From Symbiodinium microadriaticum (lineage: Eukaryota; Sar; Dinophyceae; Suessiales; Symbiodiniaceae), in NCBI GenBank assembly GCA_001939145.1, contig LSRX01000804.1, forward strand, positions 113,416 to 177,415: a stretch of DNA of 64,000 bases, in the 5' to 3' direction. The notes beneath the pieces are model-generated. The model was given only the letters and a program-made list of their open reading frames with translations. It was not told where the DNA came from and searched no databases. Positions 57,003 to 64,000 of the stretch are shown here, one piece after another (position 1 is the stretch's first letter; every line of letters starts with the position of its first letter). Made by a program: the position numbers and the translations under genes.

Positions 57003-57340
57003 GTTTAGGGTTTTGGGATTTAGGATTTAGGGTTTAGGGGTTGTAGGGGTTAGGATTTAGGGTTTAGGGGTTTAGGGATTATAGGGGTTTAGGGGTTTGG
57101 CGTTTAGGATTTAGGGTTTAGGGGTTTAGGGACTACAGGGTTTGCAGGGGTTTAGGGAAAGCAGCCCCTCGGGAACAGCTCAAGGGAACAAGTTTAAAGG
57201 ACACCTAAACCCTAAACCCTGAACCCCTGAACCCTAAAAGGCCCTGAACCCTAAAAAGGCCCTAAACGCCAAATCCCCCAGGACCACCCTAAATGGCCCT
57301 AAACCCGAAAAGGCCCTAAACCCCCAAACCCCTTACATAA
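57003..57340. repeat. heptamer blocks in G-then-C order
   Basis: TTTAGGG units 57003-57155 followed by CCCTAAA units 57185-57340: the order expected for the two ends of one intron rather than for the flanks of an exon. Confidence 0.75.
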
Positions 57341-58086
57341 GACCCCTTAAAAGAGATCCGCCCTATAAGATATCCCGGCACTTCACGTCGCGATGGGTGA
57401 TGTTGGCATGGTGCGTCACGGCGAGGCCCAGTTGGGCTCTAGTGTTTAGGGGTTGGTTTTAGGGGTTTGGGGTTTAGGGTTTTGGGAAAAGATAAAACAA
57501 GGGCTTTGGGAAAAAACGGAGTTACAGTTGGTATTCTCAGTTTAAGGTAGTTGCGTGAATCATTCCGGGGATCTAGGTGTTAGGGTTGGGGTAGAGACAG
57601 AAAGAGCTATGGTGGGTGCGGGGTATTTGCCGTGCTGGGGTTTAGGGTGGTGGATTTAGTAGGCTTTCTTTGCAGCGGGTGTTGTGCAGCGTTTAGTAAG
57701 CACTGCATCAGGTGTTGGTACCGTGTTATCGTGCTTCGGGCTTAGTTGTATGAAGGCTTGGAAGATTGCAATGAAAACTGCCTTGATACACCATAGTGGT
57801 GGGGAGGACTGAAGATGCCATGAGAAACATCAGTTCATATACACTGGAAGCTAAGCCATGTTAGCTGAAACGAGGCTCCTTACTAAGAACCCCTATGTCA
57901 TATGCGATATCGAAACCCAATCAAGGCCGCCTTTCGAAACACAGCACCACACAGCGCAAGACCCGTCAAGCTAAGCACCTGCACATAAAGTCCTCAGAGA
58001 ACAACATAAACATACTACCCTGCATGACCGCATGAAGCTCATGTAGAATTCACTCAACCCTCATTCCATTGTTATATGATGCTTGC

Positions 58087-58193
58087 TACTGTTGATGATA
58101 GAAATTCTGCATTACCTTAAGGACCCTAATCTATGGGAATTATATGGTCTATTCCTCATTATGGGTAATGCAGGATTTATATCATCAACTGTA
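58087..58193 (-). mobile_element. Family A element
   Basis: Reverse copy, near-perfect arms. Confidence 0.85.
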
Positions 58194-59052
58194 TCACTAG
58201 GGAGCCAAGCTTCGACTTCCCTCTCGGCCGGAACTGCCAGGAGGATGGGTCCCAGGTCCATCCTGGCTGACCGAAGATGAAGCTTGGACCCTGGATTCGG
58301 GTTTAGGGTTCAGGGTTTAGGGTTTCGGGTTTGCTTTGGATGTGCAGTAAGGTCTTACATCTGGATGTTGTGGGGTGAATTTTTGTGGGGTGGTTGGCGT
58401 TCGAGCCATGAGGCTTAGGATCCGTGGCTTTAGGGTTTGAGCATGCAGGGACCAAGAGTTGGTCCGGCTTCCGGGGTGCGTTGAAGGACTTCTGGGGATG
58501 GTCAGGGCGTTCGGCGGTGGTAGCGCCCTGAACCCTAACTCCTAAACCTAAACCCTAATTAGAGTGGGGTTCGTACGGCATAATGGAGAACAAAATCAGG
58601 TATGGAGCCCGGTAAGAAATACGAATGCTCGTAATTGCTCAGGCTTCTACGTGATGTAGAGTTTCGGGTGTAAGGTAGTTAGGGCGCAACATATTTGGGG
58701 CTTAGGGCCCGTGTGTGCAGACCATGATCAACGGGAGAAGAACACCAGTTGTGCTGTTAACCGCATGAGAGTGTCACGAGAGGAGGGCCCCACGCTAGAA
58801 CCCTGAACAGGAGGGACCCCTTGTTCTCCGAATCCCCGAAAGCTCCGAATACTCCCAAAGCCCAAAACCGCAAATACCCCGAACCCCCAAACCCGAACCA
58901 CCCTAAACCCCCATAACCTTGCACCCTACATGTGCTACACCCTGAACCGTAAAATACCCTAAACCCTAAATACCCTGCAAGACTGGGAAGCCGCGAACCG
59001 AAGTTCAGCCGGGCCGCGCGCGCTCTTTAGCTGCGCATCACAGACCTGCAGG

Positions 59053-59128
59053 TCTACCCAGAGGCTCCAAAGTAGCTCCCTTTTTGGTTTGTATAGAGGA
59101 TCCTATAAGGTAACCCCAAAAAGGGCTC
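59053..59128. mobile_element. Family B element, truncated
   Basis: Left three quarters only; the right arm is lost. Confidence 0.7.
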
Positions 59129-59521
59129 AAAGGTCCAGTTCTAATCTAAAGGGGTCGGAAAGGCTTAAACGGTTCATGGGTATAGTTCAGTCGAGTCACT
59201 CTAGAAAGGCATAAATCAATCATATGTCCAGAGCTCTTAGAGTTTAGAGTGCACTTTATCGGGATGGGGTTTACTTGAAGGTTCCATGGGTGTATGTCAA
59301 AGCAGGATTACAGGTTACCATGCATGCGGGGCGGCAACACCTGTTTGCAGTCTCTGTGCCTTTATACATACATATACCTACCATAACCGCTACAATGCCA
59401 TAACCATGCATAATCAAGAACTCTCGCCTCACGATATCAGCCGAAAGCCCCAAACTTTAATGACCCTAAACCCCTAATCCCCCAACCAGCTAAACTTAAA
59501 ACCCTAGCTTCATATCCCCCC

Positions 59522-59615
59522 TACCCAGGGGGTCCATAGTAGTTCGCTTTTGGGATTGCGTTATAGGATCCTAAACATAAACCACGAAGAGGAAGTATCA
59601 GGGAGCCTATGGGTA
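59522..59615. mobile_element. Family B element
   Basis: Both ends present; adjoins exon candidate 59640-59694. Confidence 0.82.
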
Positions 59616-59639
59616 ACCCCCTTGAGCCCGACCCCGGGC

Positions 59640-59694
59640 CTCAATGATGAGCTTCTGGTCCTTCTTGGCCACGCAGCCGATGTAGTTCGTCTGC
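59640..59694 (-). CDS. probable exon, 18 codons
   Basis: QTNYIGCVAKKDQKLIIE; acceptor CCGAG before G, GC donor (GCCCGG). Very protein-like, no family recognised. A Family B element lies immediately downstream in the intron. Confidence 0.6.
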
Positions 59695-59901
59695 CTCGGC
59701 TCCTATAATCCCTAAACCCTATATATAGACTAAAGCCCTAAACTCAAAACCCCTAAACCAAAAACCTCTAAACCCGAGACCCTAAACCCTGAGCCCTAGA
59801 CCCTAAACTGCCCAGACCTTTCCAAATATCCGAAGACCGGAGCCCCCCTACCCCCTACCATTTTAGGTTTTACGGTGTCGGGGAGGACACTTATAATGCT
59901 G

Positions 59902-59990
59902 TAGTCCTAAGGATCCACTGACTCCCATGAAAAGGCTTTCGGGCCCCAAGACCCATACTAGGGCTTTTCGGCAAGGTTGAACCTTTTCGG
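59902..59990. mobile_element. Family F element, diverged
   Basis: Core TTTCGGGCCCCAAGACCCAT retained. Confidence 0.65.
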
Positions 59991-60592
59991 GCTTAGGGTT
60001 TAGGGTTTGAGCCTAAGGGTGAGGGCTTCGGGGATATATTACAGCACAACCACGAAGGAACCCCCAGAACTGATGTTGGTAATGCGGCACCCTCTATTCA
60101 ACTCGCCAAGCACTTGTTACGAAGAGACCTAGGCTCCTCCAAACCCTGAAAGCCCCAAACCAGGGTTTAGGGCTTATGGGGTCTAGATGGGTTTAGGCTT
60201 TCTACCGTTCGTAGGGCTTAGGGCTTGTAGGGTCTACTAAAGGGTTTTGGGCTTAGGGAATACCCCGAACCTTAGGATTCTCCAAGTTGTATACCAGCCG
60301 AAACGAACCCTAAAGTGCCACAAACCTCAAGAGCCCTCCGCCCTACTTAAACGCACACAAAGTGCTCGCCATTCTCCCCAAGGCTCCAGGTTGGCACACT
60401 TTCAGGCTCAAGTGTAGATAGATGGAGCCTTAGGGTGTTATTGTAACCCCGATGGGGTGAAGACGAGCCTGAGTTGTGCCGCGCCCTAGACTGGACCCTA
60501 AACCCTAAACCCCAGAAAGGCAAAAGCGCGACATGAGACCCTCAAGGTTAAAGGTTACCTACTCTACTACTAGGCCAAATACGTGTAGAACC

Positions 60593-60678
60593 TTAAGGGC
60601 CCATGTACCCATCTACTAGATAGACTGACCCTGAAGTACCTGTATAGTACTATTTGGGCACATGGACCCTCAGGGTAT
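60593..60678. mobile_element. Family D element, diverged
   Basis: Outer ends retained, centre shortened. Confidence 0.7.
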
Positions 60679-60689
60679 AGAACCCCTCT

Positions 60690-60815
60690 AATACTTATAG
60701 AACCCCCTAAACCCTAAAGCCTTATAGAACCCTAAACCCTTAACCCTTATAGAACCCTACACCCTTATAGAACCCTAAACCCTTATAGAACCCTAAACCC
60801 TTATATAGAGCCCCC
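60690..60815. repeat. 17-bp tandem repeat
   Basis: Unit CCCTTATAGAACCCTAA repeated about five times, left of exon candidate 60821-60874. Confidence 0.85.
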
Positions 60816-60820
60816 TTTAG

Positions 60821-60874
60821 TCATCGGCACAGCGGCGGAAGGCGCACCAAGCCATCGCTGTCCATCACGAAGGC
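60821..60874 (-). CDS. probable exon, perhaps terminal
   Basis: AFVMDSDGLVRLPPLCR followed by an in-frame TGA at 60821; acceptor GCCCAG before G. A GTGCGC site after DGL offers an internal donor. If the stop is used this is the end of a minus-strand gene lying to the right. Confidence 0.5.
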   Translation of the reverse strand, partial: AFVMDSDGLVRLPPLCR

Positions 60875-61015
60875 CTGGGCTCCCCTCCTCGGCGCGCCGG
60901 GTTCTCTTTAAGGGATGCTTTAAGGGGTTTCTAGAAGGGTTCCCCTTTCAAAGCAAATCTGTTCCATGGGGTTTCGGGCTGTTCCATGGGGTTGAGGGCT
61001 TTTGGGTTTAGGGTT

Positions 61016-61108
61016 TACCCATAGACTCCATAGTAGTTCCTTGTTGTGGGTTCATATTTGGGATCCAATAAGGCACTCCCAAAAAGGAACTACTATGGAG
61101 CCTATGTG
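61016..61108. mobile_element. Family B element
   Basis: Left end intact, right end slightly diverged. Confidence 0.82.
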
Positions 61109-61817
61109 AAAGGGTTGCTTTTAAAGGGGTTTCTGTAAGGGTTCCCCTTAAGGGGTTCCTCTAAGGGTTTCTAGAAGCCTTATGTAAAACCTCAAAAGAA
61201 CCCTTATAGTATAATGGTTCCTGTAAAAGGTTTCGAGACAGGAGCTCTTTGAAGGAACCCCTAAACCCAAAACCCGAAAACCCACCCCTGAATGCCCCTC
61301 AAAGGATCCCTGAAGAGTCCAAGTAACTTCCAGCAAAAACTTTGTATAGCAACTCTTTACTAGTGTTTATAAGGCTTAGGGCCTATAGAATTTCGGGTTT
61401 GGCATTTAGGGCTTATAGCCCCTTAGGATTCAGGGCTCAGAGCACAGATATGGCCTTATGGGACCCGGTGGCTGCCCGTGGCAGGTGAAGAGGTCGATCT
61501 CCTCACCATGGCCGCTGTGGCCCAAAGTGTCCAGGCAGGCGCCATACCTGCACTGGGGTTCCGCTTCTGGGTTCTTTCTGTGTAGTAAGGTTGTATAAAC
61601 CCTAAACCCTAAAACCACAGTGTTTGGGCTTTACGACTGGGGCTCATGGGCTTAGAGGTTACAGAGTTTGAGGTTGTATGGCTTAGGCTCTCGTGCTTTA
61701 AGGTGTCGGGTGTCGGGTGTATGCTATAGGGCTTGTGGTGTAGGGCACCGAAGTGGAGAAAGGAATTGACTCTCTTTAGGGTTTTCTGCTTAAGAGCTCT
61801 CGGTCTGAACCGCCCTC

Positions 61818-61911
61818 TACCCATAGGCCCCTAAGTATTTCCTTTTTACGGTTTATAAACAGAATCCTATAAGGCAATCCCAAAAAGGAACTGCTTAGGG
61901 GCCCATGGGTA
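61818..61911. mobile_element. Family B element, CCCCTAAG subtype
   Basis: Third copy of the subtype; both ends intact. Confidence 0.83.
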
Positions 61912-62304
61912 TATTCTCCGATGTGAAAGCACGCTTCATCCCGCCGCTTCGCTCGTGCATGTGATGCAAGTCCCTGTGGATGTGGAATCTTGGGGTTGAG
62001 GGTTTAGGGTGTAGGCTTCTCTCACACCTGCCGGCGTGGGACTCAAATAATGCTTCGAAGGAATTTACGACCTTGAACCAGCAACGATGCATGCTTCCAA
62101 AACATCTTGTGATATTTAGCTGCCTGAGCTACGAGCACAAGTATGAATAACCCTAAACCCTTTATAAACCCAAAAACCCGAAACCCCAAACCCAAAACCC
62201 TACACGAAGGGAAAGGCCAGGCCTCTTGTTTTGCAGCGCCCCGACACGAGCTTCGTCGGAGATGTTCGGCACATGCATGCCTAGCTGGCATAAGTCTGGT
62301 CCTA

Positions 62305-62397
62305 GGATATGTATATATATATATATACACACACAGATACACATATGTACATATATATATATATATATGATTATATATATATGTTTATATATATGAT

Positions 62398-62428
<31 letters not shown>

Positions 62429-62446
62429 AGATATAGATATAGAGGG
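62305..62446. repeat. (TA)n and (GATATA)n microsatellite
   Basis: TA tracts with two ATGATTATATATA interruptions, ending in five GATATA units. Confidence 0.93.
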
Positions 62447-62569
62447 TGTTTAAGGTTTAGGGTTTAGGGATGTTTAGGGTTGAGGCCTGGCTGGCATAAG
62501 TCTGGGTTCTAGGATATAGGCTTTCAGCTTCGGGCTTTGGGGCTTCAGGATTTCTGTTTAAGGTTTAAT

Positions 62570-62675
62570 TACTGTTGCTGATATAAATCCTGCATTACCT
62601 TTTCAGGGCCCCAAACTATGGAATTATGGTCTATTCCTTACTATGGGTAATGCAGGATTCATATCATCAACCGTA
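62570..62675 (-). mobile_element. Family A element
   Basis: Reverse copy, left end TACTGTTGCTG. Confidence 0.85.
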
Positions 62676-63197
62676 ATTTGGGGTTTCGACTTCAGCCACT
62701 TTCCAGCCATGAGGAGGGCTTGCCCATACCAGGGCGAGGGCTGCAATGTAGGCCCCTGACTTAAGACAAACACTCTCTCTTAACAAGGGGTTCATATTAG
62801 GGGCCTTAATAAGTAGTGTGACATCCCAGGCCTGTCATAAGTCAGGACAATGAACAGCTGGGCATGCTCACCGACGTTTGATGTTTTCGAACTGACAAGG
62901 CTTGGAGATCAAGCAAAGCTTAGTTGATCCCCATGAAGGGGTTTAGGGTTGAGGGCCTCGCACTTTAAGCAGAAGTCAGCAACATGCAGAAGCATATGCA
63001 TGTGACAGTGTGTTGTGCGAAAGGTCCGTTGTAGCGTGAACATCCTATAGGGTGCGACCCGGAACGTCCGGAAATCACGGAGTTCCTACTACGAAGGAGG
63101 GGAATGGACCCTGGAGCGGCTTGGACTGGTAATCCAAATTCGACAGACCTACCTGGCTACGGATCAACAACCCAAAGGACCAGTGATGACGATCAAC

Positions 63198-63297
63198 AAT
63201 TAGAATAGGGTTTCGAGGCCCGTTATACTATATCTATAATAGTAAGGAACCCCCCAAAAAATAATACTGGTAATCATTTAAACCCCTATATTAAATG
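63198..63297. mobile_element. Family E element, diverged
   Basis: Arms recognisable (ATTAGAATAGGGTTT, GGAACCCCCCAAA), outer left end missing; a further left-end piece lies at 62797-62818. Confidence 0.65.
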
Positions 63298-63440
63298 GAG
63301 ATCCCAATCTGAAGGCCCGGAAAGACTCGAGGCTTGCTAACTAAGGGGGCTACAAAAGGCTTCAATACCAGCAGCAGCCTCGAGATGTTCCTGCAAATGC
63401 GGACTATGGGTTTACATAGGGTCTAGGGTTTAGGGTTGAG

Positions 63441-63510
63441 CATCACGAAATGCACCGGGGCCACACTGCTTGCTGCCCTTGATCGAGGCCTGCTTCATAA
63501 ACCTACGCAG
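63441..63510 (+). CDS. probable plus-strand exon
   Basis: ITKCTGATLLAALDRGLLHK then PTQ, ending at GTGGGC. Joins in phase to 63628 across a 117-nt intron, though the frame also stays open straight through to 63617. Product unknown. Confidence 0.45.
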
Positions 63511-63627
63511 GTGGGCAAGCCAACAATAGGCATTGCAGCTGGCCTTGTGCCACGGCCTGGAGGTACCTCGGCGGTCGCTTCATGGGGGGAGAGGGCCATT
63601 CACGCACTCCTTGATTGGTGAAGAAAG

Positions 63628-63840
63628 GTGCAATGGGAGTTTGGGTACATGAACCACCTGAAGCATGTAGACCCGAATAGTAGCAAGAAGAATCTGCAAA
63701 TGATCTACCGCCAACTGTACAAGCAACATGCCCATGTCGGCGCAACCTCATGCCTGTGGAATCAACAGGGCCCGGCTGCTGTGTCGCTGCTTTGCTATGC
63801 TTTGGGACATGCTGCTGTCATCTGTGAGAGAGCCCTTTAA
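63628..63840 (+). CDS. probable plus-strand exon, stop included
   Basis: Starts with G after AAAG: VQWEFGYMNHLKHVDPNSSK then KNLQMIYRQLYKQHAHVG. The frame continues to a TAA at 63838; a GC site after HVG could end the exon earlier. No family recognised. Confidence 0.48.
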   Translation: MQWEFGYMNHLKHVDPNSSKKNLQMIYRQLYKQHAHVGATSCLWNQQGPAAVSLLCYALGHAAVICERAL

Positions 63841-63924
63841 GACTTATACTCCAAACCCCGAGCCCGAAATCCAAAATACTCTAAACCTAAACCCTAAACC
63901 CTATGCTCTAAACCCTGAGCCCTA

Positions 63925-64000
63925 AACCCGAAATCCTCGGCACCGCGCCAGTCGAAGCCGGCACAGCCCAGGCGATGTCGAAGCGCTATTCGATCCTGCT
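63925..64000. CDS. exon-like sequence running off the window edge
   Basis: Plus reading ILGTAPVEAGTAQAMSKRYS; minus reading RFDIAWAVPASTGAVP with a GA donor. Preceded on the left by a CCCTAAA block (63880-63925). Strand unresolved. Confidence 0.4.

Larger units (their letters stand above)
53911..59639. other. no certain gene
   Basis: Microsatellite, Family A and B elements and heptamer-derived arrays. Possible minus exons: DVWADDMDSSTRTT near 54500-54555 (TCCAG before G), and a micro-exon DRALLAT near 54108-54130. Otherwise nothing recognised. Confidence 0.45.
60875..63440. other. no gene recognised; possible strand-switch region
   Basis: Two Family B elements, one Family A, a partial Family E and TA microsatellite. 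The last minus exon candidate is at 60874 and the first plus one at 63441, so transcription may change direction here. No promoter motif or spliced-leader gene seen. Confidence 0.4.

Noticed and set aside
1-64000. A coccidian such as Eimeria, whose genome also has interspersed CCCTAAA repeats
   Set aside because: The GC-AG and GA-AG introns followed by G, the many inverted-repeat elements and the very low gene density fit dinoflagellates better. Not fully excluded.
1-64000. Spliced-leader RNA gene, rRNA, CRISPR array
   Set aside because: Looked for the dinoflagellate leader (CCGTAGCCATTTTGGCTC), rRNA-like conserved blocks and regularly spaced repeats with unique spacers; none found.

Overview
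This window is gene-poor nuclear DNA that I assign to a dinoflagellate (alveolate; Symbiodiniaceae-like or a relative). The case rests on one gene that can be read with confidence: a minus-strand tandem ATP-binding-cassette protein of the ABC-F / eEF3-New1 type. It is broken into exons of only 39-63 nt by introns of 71 to about 2,070 nt. Of the donors I can place, most are GC, several are GT and two are GA, and almost every exon starts with G after the AG acceptor. GC-AG and GA-AG introns followed by G are a known dinoflagellate hallmark. The telomere-type heptamer TTTAGGG/CCCTAAA, spread in degenerate form through the whole window, fits an alveolate.

Layout. 1-9 kb: heptamer blocks, inverted-repeat elements and several exon-like islands whose strand I cannot settle. 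9.9-10.3 kb: the densest heptamer array. 11.57-30.63 kb: the ABC-F gene, read right to left (P-loop 1 at 30.6/30.0 kb, signature at 22.6 kb, Walker B at 20.75 kb, H-loop at 19.26 kb, linker at 18.46 kb, start of domain 2 at 15.19 kb, P-loop 2 at 11.6 kb); its last exons were not found. 35.7-60.9 kb: many further minus-strand exon candidates of unrecognised product(s), perhaps the N-terminal part of the same gene, perhaps one or more genes upstream. 63.4-64 kb: plus-strand exon candidates, so the transcription direction may switch between 60.9 and 63.4 kb.

The rest is repeats. I recognise at least eight families of 80-130 bp inverted-repeat (MITE-like, foldback) elements, around 45 copies in all, several nested or sitting inside introns of the ABC-F gene; many simple-sequence arrays, the largest 1.45 kb (50.09-51.54 kb); and degenerate heptamer blocks.

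The most interesting structural observation is how the heptamer blocks are placed: exons tend to lie between a CCCTAAA block on the left and a TTTAGGG block on the right, so the two ends of an intron are complementary and could pair in the pre-mRNA. One 71-nt intron consists almost entirely of the heptamer. No rRNA, tRNA, spliced-leader gene, CRISPR array or virus-like element was recognised.
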